A stretch of 64,000 nt of DNA, taken from an uncultured Clostridia bacterium. GTDB lineage: Bacteria > Bacillota > Clostridia > Peptostreptococcales > Anaerovoracaceae. Under the pieces are notes generated by a model, which saw nothing but the letters and a program-made list of their open reading frames with translations, searched no databases and was not told the DNA's origin. The position numbers and the translations under genes are program-made. The DNA is taken from contig CAKQGQ010000002.1 in assembly GCA_934233735.1 (NCBI GenBank), positions 124,001-188,000 of the forward strand, read 5' to 3'. Below, piece by piece: positions 17,869 through 26,916 of this stretch (the first letter of the stretch is position 1; each line of letters begins with the position of its first letter).

Positions 17869-19743
17869 ATGAAAGAGAATTTAAGTGATTATAATTTCCC
17901 CGAGGATCTGAAACAGATGTCCGACCGCGAGTTGGAATTGCTGACCTATTCGATTCGCGAGTTTCTGATTGAAAAAGTGTCGAAAACAGGTGGGCATCTG
18001 GCATCCAACTTAGGGGTTGTTGAACTGACGATTGCACTTCATAAAATGTTTGACTTCCCAAGGGATAAGATTATCTGGGATGTGGGACATCAGTCCTATG
18101 TGCATAAGATTTTGACCGGACGGGCGGATAAGTTCGATACCCTTCGCAAGATGGGAGGGCTGAGCGGATTCCCGAAAACAAGTGAAAGTCCTTATGACTG
18201 CTTTAATACAGGACACAGCACGACCTCCGTTTCTGCAGCAGCAGGCATGGCTGCGGCAAGAGATTTAAAGGGCGAAAGCCATGAGGTCATCGCTGTTATC
18301 GGAGACGGATCACTGACCGGCGGCATGGCCTTTGAAGCGCTGAATAATATCGGAGCTTCGAAATCAAAGGTAATCGTGGTTTTGAATGATAACGGAATGT
18401 CGATTTCCCCGAATATCGGCGGCATTTCCAAGCATTTGGATTCCCTTCGGACATCAAAGGGCTATCTCAGCGCAAAGAAATTTATAAAGAATAAAATTGC
18501 TGCAATCCCAAGCGTCGGAAAAGGCATCGCCCAGGGACTTGCGGATATAAAGAATGACATAAAATATTCGATGATGAATTACGGCGGCGTTTTGTTTGAA
18601 GAACTCGGTTTTACCTATTTCGGACCGGTTGACGGACACGATATCGGTAAGCTCTGCGATGTTTTCGAAAGAGCAAAAGGGCTGAACGAGCCGGTGATTA
18701 TCCATGTGATTACCAAAAAAGGTAAGGGGTATAAAAATGCCGAAAAGGCGCCGAGAAAATTCCATGGAATTGACGCGTTCGACCCGGAAACCGGAGAAGT
18801 TTTAAACAAACCAAAGCTTCCGTCCTACTCGAAACTGATGGGAGACTATTTGGTAAACCTTGCTCGAAAAGACGAGCGAATCGTTGCGATTACTGCAGCG
18901 ATGGGAGATGCGACGGGACTTGGCGAATTCGCAAAGGAATTCCCGGAACGCTTCTTCGATGTCGGAATTGCAGAGCAGCATGCCGTGACCTTTGCGGCCG
19001 GGCTTGCAAAAGAGGGAATGAAGCCATTTGTATGCATCTATTCTTCGTTTTTACAGCGCGCATATGACCAGATGCTCCATGATGTATGCATGCAGAAGCT
19101 TCCGGTGACCTTTATGATTGACCGTGCGGGAATTGTGGGCGCAGACGGCGAAACGCACAACGGAATATTCGACCTCAGCTATCTCAATCCGATGCCGAAT
19201 ATGACCGTGATAGCGCCGACCTGCGACAAAGCGCTGACGGACTCTATGGATTACGCTTTGGCACTGGAAGGCCCATGCGCAATTCGTTATCCGAGAGGTG
19301 AAATAATGCTTGAAGAAGAAGGCAGAGTTCCATCGATGATGTTTTATGAAACAGAAGCACGAAAGCGCAATAATCGTTCTGAACGCGTCGAAATCCTTGG
19401 AGTCGGCAGGATGGCGAAAATCGGCAGACAGGTCTTTCAGATTCTTGAGAGCAAAGGAATTTATGCGCATTATGAGGATGTGCTTATCATAAAGCCGATT
19501 GAAATGTCTAATGCAGCTGCGCTGCGCGGCAGGACAATCGCAGTAATTGAGGATAATGTTGTTACGGGCGGATTCGGGCAGAGCCTGCGCGCAAATTTGG
19601 GCGAAGACAAGAAGGTTCTTACTTTCGGCTGGCCGGACAGCTTTATCGAACAGGGAACCTTTGAGGAATTGACGGACAAATATGGTCTGTCGGCAGAAAA
19701 GATTGCGGAAAGGATATGTGAAGAGCTTGAAAGAAAGGCTTGA
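17869..19743 (+). CDS. dxs: 1-deoxy-D-xylulose-5-phosphate synthase
   Basis: A 624-residue thiamine-diphosphate enzyme that joins pyruvate and glyceraldehyde 3-phosphate, the entry step of the MEP isoprenoid pathway. ThDP motif GDGSLTGGMAFEALNN near residue 145; transketolase central domain DVGIAEQHAVTFAAGLA; C-terminal domain intact. The ribosome site is weak (TTAGGTTTTTGA), consistent with coupling to ispA. The 3' end overlaps tlyA. Confidence 0.96.
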   Translation: MKENLSDYNFPEDLKQMSDRELELLTYSIREFLIEKVSKTGGHLASNLGVVELTIALHKMFDFPRDKIIWDVGHQSYVHKILTGRADKFDTLRKMGGLSGFPKTSESPYDCFNTGHSTTSVSAAAGMAAARDLKGESHEVIAVIGDGSLTGGMAFEALNNIGASKSKVIVVLNDNGMSISPNIGGISKHLDSLRTSKGYLSAKKFIKNKIAAIPSVGKGIAQGLADIKNDIKYSMMNYGGVLFEELGFTYFGPVDGHDIGKLCDVFERAKGLNEPVIIHVITKKGKGYKNAEKAPRKFHGIDAFDPETGEVLNKPKLPSYSKLMGDYLVNLARKDERIVAITAAMGDATGLGEFAKEFPERFFDVGIAEQHAVTFAAGLAKEGMKPFVCIYSSFLQRAYDQMLHDVCMQKLPVTFMIDRAGIVGADGETHNGIFDLSYLNPMPNMTVIAPTCDKALTDSMDYALALEGPCAIRYPRGEIMLEEEGRVPSMMFYETEARKRNNRSERVEILGVGRMAKIGRQVFQILESKGIYAHYEDVLIIKPIEMSNAAALRGRTIAVIEDNVVTGGFGQSLRANLGEDKKVLTFGWPDSFIEQGTFEELTDKYGLSAEKIAERICEELERKA

Positions 19744-20533
19744 TGTTTTGCTGGTAAAGAAGGGCTATTATCAGTCCAGAGAACGGGCGAAAGCCTCTAT
19801 TATGGCAGGAATTGTCTATGTGGACGGGCAGAAGAGCGATAAAGCCGGCAATATGATTGATGAAAATGCGGAAATATTCGTGAAAGATAATATTTGCCCG
19901 TATGTGAGCAGGGGCGGTCTGAAACTGGAGAAATCCATGAAACTGTGGCCGATTGACTTAAAAGACGCCGTGTGTATGGACATCGGAGCCTCCACAGGCG
20001 GCTTCACGGACTGCATGCTGCAAAACGGTGCGCGCAAGGTTTACGCTGTGGATGTGGGTTACGGACAGCTCGACTATAAGCTTCGTATTGATTCACGCGT
20101 TATCAACATGGAAAAATGCAATATCCGCTATCTGGATTTTGACTTAATTGAAGACCCGATTAACTTTATAAGCATTGATGTGTCGTTTATATCGTTAAAG
20201 CTCGTTTTCCCTGTTGCCTCGAAGCTTCTCGGAACGGACGGAACGCTTGTATGCCTTGTAAAACCGCAGTTTGAGGCAGGAAGAGAACAGGTCGGAAAAA
20301 AAGGAATCGTGCGCGATAAAAAAGTACATGAGGAAGTTATCAAAAATGTGGTACAATATGGATTAGAGAATGATTTGCATCCTGCAGGTCTCACCTTCAG
20401 TCCCGTGACGGGCGCAAAAGGGAACATCGAGTATCTTTTGTACCTGACGAAGGAGTCGAAAGCTGAAGCAGCGCTGACGCCGGAGGATATTCTTACCATT
20501 GTCAACACCTCCCACGAGGAGTTAGAAAAATAA
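19718..20533 (+). CDS. tlyA: TlyA family rRNA 2'-O-methyltransferase / hemolysin-like protein
   Basis: About 271 residues: an N-terminal S4 RNA-binding domain (ERLDVLLVKKGYYQSRERAK) and an FtsJ-like SAM methyltransferase fold (MDIGASTGGFTDCMLQNGA). TlyA methylates ribosomal RNA riboses. The start is a GTG at 19718 behind GCGGAAAGG, inside the end of dxs; a TTG at 19727 is possible, and an upstream ATG at 19682 lacks a ribosome site. It ends the isoprenoid operon. Confidence 0.92.
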   Translation: MKSLKERLDVLLVKKGYYQSRERAKASIMAGIVYVDGQKSDKAGNMIDENAEIFVKDNICPYVSRGGLKLEKSMKLWPIDLKDAVCMDIGASTGGFTDCMLQNGARKVYAVDVGYGQLDYKLRIDSRVINMEKCNIRYLDFDLIEDPINFISIDVSFISLKLVFPVASKLLGTDGTLVCLVKPQFEAGREQVGKKGIVRDKKVHEEVIKNVVQYGLENDLHPAGLTFSPVTGAKGNIEYLLYLTKESKAEAALTPEDILTIVNTSHEELEK

Positions 20534-20568
20534 AAGATGTAATAAAAAAAGAAAAGAGGAGATTAAAA

Positions 20569-21759
20569 ATGAAATTATCAAAAAAGATTCAAGCCATGGA
20601 CCTTTCCCCAATCAGAAAGTTTGTGCCTTATGCTGACGCTGCAAGAGCTGCAGGCAAGAAGGTATACGGACTGAACATCGGTCAGCCGGACATCAAGACT
20701 CCGAGAGCATTCTTTGACGCTGTAAAGAATTTTGACCAGGAAGTTCTTGCATATGCAAACTCCCAGGGCGAAAAGTCCCTCATCGAAGCTTTAATCGGTT
20801 ACTACAAGAGAATCGGCATTGAATTCGAAAGCAAGGACATCTTAATCACAAACGGTGGTTCTGAAGCTCTTTCCATGATTTTCACAGGCATTCTCGATGA
20901 AGGCGACGAAGTAATCATGGCTGAACCTTTCTACACAAACTATAAGACATTCATCAAGGCAGCAGGCGGTGAAGTTGTTGCAATTCCTACAACTGCAGAC
21001 GACGGATATCAGTATGCGGTAAGAGAAAAGATTGAAGGCGTTCTTTCTCCTAAGACAAAAGCCATCGCAATCATCAACCCGGGTAACCCGACAGGTAAGG
21101 TTCTCACAAAGGAAGAAATGGATCTTATCGTTGACATCGTTGTTAAGAATGACTTATACCTCATCTGTGACGAAGTATACAGAGAATTCGTATATGACGG
21201 AAAAGCAATGTCCTCCTTCGGTACATATAAAGAAGCAGAACAGAATGTAATTATCGTTGACTCTGTATCCAAGAGATTCTCCGCTTGCGGCGCAAGAATT
21301 GGTTCCATCGCATCCAAGAACGAAGAACTGATGGGCAACTTAATGAAGCTTTGTCAGGCAAGACTTTGTGTTCCGACATTAGACCAGATCGGTTCCGCAG
21401 CGCTTTACAACCTTGATCCGTCCTATTTCAACGACATCAAGAAGGAATATGAACACAGAAGAAATGTTTCCGTTGAAGCACTCAACGAAATCGAAGGAAT
21501 CAAATACGGTGTTCCGGAAGGCGCATTCTATATCACTTGCCAGCTTCCGGTTGACAATGCTGAAAACTTCCTGATGTTCCTGCTTACAGAATTTGATGTT
21601 GACGGCGAAACCTGCATGTTCGCACCTGCCGGCGGATTCTACGGCACAAAGGGCGTAGGACAGTCCGATATCCGTATCGCATATGTTCTGAAGGCAGAAG
21701 ACATGAAAGCCGGAATCAATATCATCAAAGAAGGTATCAAAGCTTATAATTCGCGTTAG
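20569..21759 (+). CDS. PLP-dependent aspartate-type aminotransferase
   Basis: A 396-residue class I/II aminotransferase; NPGNPTG and the PLP lysine in SVSKRFSACGARIG are clear. It moves an amino group between an amino acid and a 2-oxo acid; the substrate is not readable from sequence. Its codon usage is far more biased than that of its neighbours and matches the 1-5 kb operon, indicating high expression, as for a main catabolic or nitrogen-shuttling enzyme. It has a strong AAGAGGAGATTAAA ribosome site. A hairpin-rich gap follows before mutS. Confidence 0.92.
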   Translation: MKLSKKIQAMDLSPIRKFVPYADAARAAGKKVYGLNIGQPDIKTPRAFFDAVKNFDQEVLAYANSQGEKSLIEALIGYYKRIGIEFESKDILITNGGSEALSMIFTGILDEGDEVIMAEPFYTNYKTFIKAAGGEVVAIPTTADDGYQYAVREKIEGVLSPKTKAIAIINPGNPTGKVLTKEEMDLIVDIVVKNDLYLICDEVYREFVYDGKAMSSFGTYKEAEQNVIIVDSVSKRFSACGARIGSIASKNEELMGNLMKLCQARLCVPTLDQIGSAALYNLDPSYFNDIKKEYEHRRNVSVEALNEIEGIKYGVPEGAFYITCQLPVDNAENFLMFLLTEFDVDGETCMFAPAGGFYGTKGVGQSDIRIAYVLKAEDMKAGINIIKEGIKAYNSR

Positions 21760-21817
21760 CGAATTTCATCATTTCCTACCTTGCGGCAACGCCGAAAGGA
21801 CGAGCGAAGGAAATGAT
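21750..21817 (+). repeat. Two inverted repeats between the aminotransferase and mutS
   Basis: TTCGC/GCGAA at 21750-21763 overlaps the stop codon. A longer 10-bp pair, ATCATTTCCT (21768-21777) with AGGAAATGAT (21808-21817), encloses 30 bases. There is no T-run, so these may be RNA-stabilising hairpins rather than a terminator. Confidence 0.6.
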
Positions 21818-21852
21818 ATAACGCAAAATAAAAAATTTCCAAGGAGTTTTAT

Positions 21853-24477
21853 ATGAAATTATCCCCGATGATGCAGCAATATATGGACATTAAAGAAAAC
21901 TACAAAGATTGCATTCTGTTTTTCAGACTGGGAGATTTCTATGAAATGTTCTTTGACGACGCAAAACTGGCGTCAAAAGAATTGGAATTAACCTTAACAG
22001 GTAAAAGCTGCGGTCAGGAGGAAAGGGCGCCCATGTGCGGCGTTCCTTTCCATGCCGCAGAATCTTATATTGCAAAACTTGTCGAAAAAGGATACAAGGT
22101 CGCTATTTGTGAGCAGACGGAAGATCCTGCGCAGGCAAAAGGCATTGTAAAACGAGAAGTCATTCAGGTTGTAACTCCGGGAACGATTACTTCGCAGACG
22201 ATGCTTTCTGAAAAAGAAAATAACTACCTTGCATCCATTTTTGCAGGGGAAAATGCCATGTCCGTGGCTTACTGCGACATTTCGACAGGTGAACTCTATC
22301 TTACGGAATATAAGGGTGCTGACTTATATGATGTAATTCTAAATGAACTTGTAAAGATTAAAGCAAGTGAAATCATTCTTTCCCAGACTTTTTCCGAAGA
22401 ATACCCGCTTGATGAAATAAAAAATATCACGGGAGCCTATATCAATGTTCTCGGCGATATATATTTTTCTGAAAAAGGCTGCAGCGAGCTGATTAAAGCG
22501 CAGTTCAACTGTATTTCACTTACAGGCCTGGGTCTTGATTTTCGCCCATGTGCGGTTTTGGCACTGGGAGCGCTTTTAAATTATCTTTTGGAAACGCAAA
22601 AGCAGACGCTGAAACATCTGACACATATCAATCAATATGAAATCGGCATGCATATGGCGCTTGATAAAGCAACTATCCGCAATCTGGAAATCACCGAGAC
22701 ACTGTACGAGAAAAAAGTGCAGGGGTCGCTTTTAGGTATACTGGATAAGACACATACCGCTATGGGCTCGCGAAAAATGCGCCAGTGGCTTCGGGAGCCG
22801 CTGAATAATGCAGCAGAAATCAATCTTCGACTGGACGGTGTGGAAGAACTTTATAACGATTTGCTTACCCGCAATAATATAAAAGAAAATTTAAAACGAA
22901 TTTATGACTTTGAGCGTCTGACCGGAAGAATCGCCTGCGGAAATGCAAACGGCAAAGATTTAATTGCACTCAGGAACTCTATCGCAGTGCTTCCTGAAAT
23001 CAAGTCGGATTTAGGAGGGGCGCAGTCTGTTGCTTTAAAAAATATAAATGCTTCGATTTCGGAGCTTACAGAGGTTTATTCCTTGATTGATCGTGCAATT
23101 TGTGATGAGCCGCCTTTTACGATAAAAGAAGGCGGTCTGATTAAGGACGGATATTCCGAAGAGCTTGACAATCTGAAGTTTTCCATAAAAGACGGAAAAA
23201 ACTGGATTTCTACATTAGAAACGACGGAGCGTGAGCGCACGGGAATCAAAAACCTGAAGGTCGGCTACAACCGTGTATTTGGCTATTACCTTGAGGTTAC
23301 GCGTTCCTATTTTGACATGATTCCGGATAATTACATACGCAAGCAGACGCTTGCCAATGCAGAGCGTTTCATAACTCCGGAGCTGAAAGAGATGGAAAGC
23401 CTTGTTCTTAACGCTGAAACGAAGATAAATCAAATGGAATACAATCTCTTCATCGAGGTAAGAAATTTCATTGAACAATATATTAAGGAAATACAGACGA
23501 CCTCTGCGGCGGTTGCTGAACTGGATGTTTTGACATCTTTTGCACATGTCAGTGAAAAACTGGGCTATGTAAAGCCAACGGTAGACGAATCCTTAGAACT
23601 GGAAATTGTCAAGGGCCGCCATCCTGTCATCGAACAAACGGTTTCAGACGGACTTTTTGTTTCCAATGATACCTATTTAAACGATACCAATGAAAGCCTG
23701 CTTTTGATTACAGGTCCGAATATGGCGGGTAAGTCTACCTACATGCGGCAGACTGCCTTGATTGTTTTAATGGCGCAGGCAGGCTGTTTCGTGCCTTGTG
23801 AGCGTGCGAGAATCGGCGTTTGCGACAGGATTTTTACGCGAATCGGAGCATCGGATAATCTGGCACAGGGTCAGTCAACATTCTTTGTGGAAATGAGCGA
23901 GCTTTCGTATATTTTGAATAATGCAAAGGCGCGCAGCCTGATTATTCTCGACGAAATCGGAAGAGGGACAAGCACTTACGACGGACTGTCGATTGCATGG
24001 GCTGCAGTTGAGTATCTTTGCAATGATAAATCGCATATCCGGACGCTTTTCGCGACGCATTACCACGAGCTCACGGCTCTCGAGGATGAGCGGTACGGTG
24101 TGAAGAACCTGAATGTCGATGTAGCGGAGGAAAACGGAAACATCGTATTTCTTCATAAAATCGTCGAAGGTTCTGCGAGCAGAAGCTACGGAATCCATGT
24201 TGCTAAGCTTGCGGGAATCCCGAAGGTTCTGTTAGAACGGGCAGAAGAAAAACTATCGGAACTGGAAAATACGGCGCCATTATCCGGAAGAACTGCAGAA
24301 AACACAAAACCTTCTGCATCTTCACAGCCAAAAGCAGTGTGCGAAGAGCAGATTTCGATGTTCTCCTTTGCACCGAATCCGGTGGCTGACAAGCTGCGCT
24401 CGCTTGATTTGATGGAAATTACGCCGTCGAAGGCATTTGATATTTTAGAACAGTTAAAAGCTTCTTTGGATAAATAG
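21853..24477 (+). CDS. mutS: DNA mismatch repair protein MutS
   Basis: An 874-residue MutS. It starts with the mismatch-binding domain (KLSPMMQQYMDIKENYKDCILFFRLGDFYEMFFDDA, which includes the GDFYEMF stacking motif), then the connector, lever and clamp. The ATPase has Walker A GPNMAGKSTYMRQ near residue 620, Walker B LIILDEIGRGTSTYDG, and a C-terminal tail. It recognises mispaired bases and recruits MutL. MutL is usually next door in Firmicutes, but here it is about 20.8 kb away. Confidence 0.97.
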   Translation: MKLSPMMQQYMDIKENYKDCILFFRLGDFYEMFFDDAKLASKELELTLTGKSCGQEERAPMCGVPFHAAESYIAKLVEKGYKVAICEQTEDPAQAKGIVKREVIQVVTPGTITSQTMLSEKENNYLASIFAGENAMSVAYCDISTGELYLTEYKGADLYDVILNELVKIKASEIILSQTFSEEYPLDEIKNITGAYINVLGDIYFSEKGCSELIKAQFNCISLTGLGLDFRPCAVLALGALLNYLLETQKQTLKHLTHINQYEIGMHMALDKATIRNLEITETLYEKKVQGSLLGILDKTHTAMGSRKMRQWLREPLNNAAEINLRLDGVEELYNDLLTRNNIKENLKRIYDFERLTGRIACGNANGKDLIALRNSIAVLPEIKSDLGGAQSVALKNINASISELTEVYSLIDRAICDEPPFTIKEGGLIKDGYSEELDNLKFSIKDGKNWISTLETTERERTGIKNLKVGYNRVFGYYLEVTRSYFDMIPDNYIRKQTLANAERFITPELKEMESLVLNAETKINQMEYNLFIEVRNFIEQYIKEIQTTSAAVAELDVLTSFAHVSEKLGYVKPTVDESLELEIVKGRHPVIEQTVSDGLFVSNDTYLNDTNESLLLITGPNMAGKSTYMRQTALIVLMAQAGCFVPCERARIGVCDRIFTRIGASDNLAQGQSTFFVEMSELSYILNNAKARSLIILDEIGRGTSTYDGLSIAWAAVEYLCNDKSHIRTLFATHYHELTALEDERYGVKNLNVDVAEENGNIVFLHKIVEGSASRSYGIHVAKLAGIPKVLLERAEEKLSELENTAPLSGRTAENTKPSASSQPKAVCEEQISMFSFAPNPVADKLRSLDLMEITPSKAFDILEQLKASLDK

Positions 24478-24521
24478 AATTGGATGTAGTACAGGTCTTT
24501 GTAAGGAATAAGGTGAATGTG

Positions 24522-25445
24522 ATGACGGAAAAAAAGACAAATAAGATTTTAATCGGCTATCTCTGTGCAATCGGTACCGAAGTTGTATTTGGAATGAGCT
24601 ATATTTTTACAAAACAGGCGGTAAACGAAGCAAGTACATTTTCATTACTCGGATGGAGATTTTTTACCGGGTTTGCAATAATGTCATTATGTATACTCTT
24701 CGGTATTGTAAAAGTTAATTTCAAAGGCAAAAATTTCAAAAATATTCTTGCGATTGCTCTTTTCAGCCCTGTTATCTATTACATATGTGAAACCCTTGGA
24801 ATCAGTCACACTACCGCATCCGAAAGCGGTGTATTTATCGCAACGCTTCCGGTTGTGTCCTTCATTGCTTCCGCACTGATTCTGCATAAGAAACCGACCA
24901 AAAGTCAGCTTATCGGCGTCCTTGTAACGCTCAGCGGTGTTGTGATAACCGTACTTGCGGTAGATGCCACAGCGAGTTTTTCAATAGCAGGATATGCATT
25001 CCTTCTTGCAGGTGTCACCTCCTATGCGCTTTACAGCGTCTTTGTTGAGAAGGAAACACAATTTTCAGGCGCTGAAATTACATATATCATGCTCAGTGCA
25101 GGAGCGTTGGTATATACGGTCATCGCACTTATTGAAGCCGGAATGAAAGGAAATATTGATGTGCTGGTTACGCTTCCGTTTAAGAATACTGCGTTTCTGA
25201 CAGCGATTCTTTATCAGGGAATCGGTTGCTCGATTCTTGCATTCTTCATGTCAAATGTTGCAATTGCAAACATCGGCGTAAACAAAAATGCTTCTTTGAT
25301 AGGAATTTCAACGGTTATTTCCATCATTGCAGGAGTCGTTTTCATGCACGAAAGCTTTTCGGCATATCAGCTCATCGGAGCAATTGTTATTCTCGCCGGA
25401 GTATACATTGCGAATATAAGCGTGCTGCGAGGAACAGCGGAATAA
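24522..25445 (+). CDS. EamA/DMT superfamily transporter
   Basis: A 307-residue, ten-helix drug/metabolite transporter with two EamA halves (GTEVVFGMSYIFTKQAV at the start; GCSILAFFMSNVAIANIG in the second half). Probable exporter of amino acids or metabolites. ATG 24522 follows AAGGTGAATGTG; upstream in-frame codons from 24480 lack a ribosome site. First gene after mutS in the accessory block. Confidence 0.9.
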   Translation: MTEKKTNKILIGYLCAIGTEVVFGMSYIFTKQAVNEASTFSLLGWRFFTGFAIMSLCILFGIVKVNFKGKNFKNILAIALFSPVIYYICETLGISHTTASESGVFIATLPVVSFIASALILHKKPTKSQLIGVLVTLSGVVITVLAVDATASFSIAGYAFLLAGVTSYALYSVFVEKETQFSGAEITYIMLSAGALVYTVIALIEAGMKGNIDVLVTLPFKNTAFLTAILYQGIGCSILAFFMSNVAIANIGVNKNASLIGISTVISIIAGVVFMHESFSAYQLIGAIVILAGVYIANISVLRGTAE

Positions 25446-25482
25446 AAATGCGAATAAAAAACTACAAGAGAAGGTGACTTAC

Positions 25483-26325
25483 ATGTTGAACAAAGATTGG
25501 TATGAAATAAGAAAAGGAGACGACACCGTTTATGCTTTTTGCGAACATAAGCATGCACAGTGGGTACATTCTTTCCTGATTTTGGGCGAAAAACGCAGTG
25601 TGCTGTTTGATACGGGACTGGGTGTCTGCAATATCGAGGAGGCAATCGGCCCATATCTCAAAACACCGCTTATGGTTGTGAACAGTCACGCACATTTTGA
25701 TCATATCGGAAACAATTTGCTTTTCCCGGAAGTGTACGGTCACATCACGGATTTTTCGGAGAAAATCGCGCGCGAAGGTGTCTCTCATGAAAAACTTGAG
25801 GGACAGTTTGACGAATGCAATTTTTCGGGTGGATGGCCGGAAGGCTTTGACGGCAGCACGTTTGCCATTCCTATGTACACTCTGAAACCGCTTGCTGACG
25901 GCGAAAAAATCGATTTGGGCGACCGCAGCCTTGAAGTATTATATTGTCCGGGACACAGTGATGACGGCATCATGCTTTGGGACGAGCAGACAGGAAACCT
26001 CTTCACCGGTGATTCTTATTACAGCGGCGGACTTTATCTTTACTTTGATGATGATGTATACGGCAAATCCGATATCAAAGCGTATTATGATGCAGTCACC
26101 CGCATTACAGAGTACTGCAAAGACATCCGCAAACTCTGCGTTTCGCACAATCCGGACTCTTTCCACGAGGGCTCGTCTCAGCTCATCGAACTGCAGCAGG
26201 GTCTTGAAGATCTTATGAAAGGCAAACTAACGCCTGAGCTGGTTGACCTGCCATGCGGCGATTCGTATTATGCAGGTGGTGGCAAGAGGGCAGTCCTTCC
26301 GCATTGCTCGATCATTTACAGGTAA
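25483..26325 (+). CDS. MBL-fold metallo-hydrolase
   Basis: A 280-residue metallo-beta-lactamase fold enzyme. The zinc motif is SHAHFDHIGN near residue 71, with GHSDDG and TGDSYYSG further on supplying the later ligands. Substrate unknown; relatives act on thioesters, phosphoesters and lactams. ATG 25483 is chosen, since AGAAGGTGACTTAC precedes it. It lies 37 bp after the transporter and may be cotranscribed. Confidence 0.9.
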   Translation: MLNKDWYEIRKGDDTVYAFCEHKHAQWVHSFLILGEKRSVLFDTGLGVCNIEEAIGPYLKTPLMVVNSHAHFDHIGNNLLFPEVYGHITDFSEKIAREGVSHEKLEGQFDECNFSGGWPEGFDGSTFAIPMYTLKPLADGEKIDLGDRSLEVLYCPGHSDDGIMLWDEQTGNLFTGDSYYSGGLYLYFDDDVYGKSDIKAYYDAVTRITEYCKDIRKLCVSHNPDSFHEGSSQLIELQQGLEDLMKGKLTPELVDLPCGDSYYAGGGKRAVLPHCSIIYR

Positions 26326-26373
26326 TCCTGCGATTTGCCCGAACACGACAAAATCGCATGGGACGGAGGCAAC

Positions 26374-26676
26374 ATGGACTTATCAGATTACACATTACAA
26401 ATAATCATAGTGCTTACAGTTCTCGCATTGTTCGCACTTCAATATGTACTGTGCAAGCAAGCCGCAAGCAAATGGCTCCGTGCCATCCCGTTTCTGGCAC
26501 CGCTTGCTTCGCTTTCCTTCGCGGCATGGTTTGCCTTGCAGCCAAAAGGCGGGTTCATGGATTTCAGCATGCTTGCAGCACTGCTGTTCGTGCTGTTTGC
26601 ACTTCTGTGCCTGGTGCCGATTCTGGTGGCAAGAGTGGTGTACCGTGTAAGGGAGAAAAAGAGAAAAACAGAATAG
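26374..26676 (+). CDS. Small three-helix membrane protein of unknown function
   Basis: A 100-residue protein started at ATG 26374 behind GACGGAGGCAAC. It has three hydrophobic segments (TLQIIIVLTVLALFALQYVL; FLAPLASLSFAAWFAL; MLAALLFVLFALLCLVPIL) and a basic tail VVYRVREKKRKTE. No family recognised. Follows the MBL gene by 48 bp and precedes a terminator. Confidence 0.65.
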   Translation: MDLSDYTLQIIIVLTVLALFALQYVLCKQAASKWLRAIPFLAPLASLSFAAWFALQPKGGFMDFSMLAALLFVLFALLCLVPILVARVVYRVREKKRKTE

Positions 26677-26688
26677 ATTTTAGGAATG

Positions 26689-26717
26689 AAAAGGCATCAT
26701 GGGATTGGTGCCTTTTT
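26689..26717 (+). terminator. Rho-independent terminator
   Basis: 10-bp stem AAAAGGCATC/GGTGCCTTTT with 8-base loop, ending in TTTTT. Confidence 0.85.
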
Positions 26718-26858
26718 GTGAATATAAAAAAAGAAACGAGCAACCTTTTCCAGCCAAAAGACTTTACTCAGTAACAAAACTCATTCCTTACATTCACTAT
26801 ACACGATTTAATTTTGTTTGTCAATGATTTTAAGAAAGATTTAATTATGCAGCCGTGA

Positions 26859-26887
26859 TTGCTTTTTCGCGCAGCAGCAGGTAAAAT
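26859..26887 (+). promoter_or_regulatory. Promoter of the helicase-Nudix operon
   Basis: TTGCTT, 17 bp, TAAAAT, 29 bp before the helicase start. The 140 bp between this and the preceding terminator hold nothing else that I can see. Confidence 0.65.
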
Positions 26888-26916
26888 GTAAGTATCACAG
26901 AAAAGAGGATATAAAG

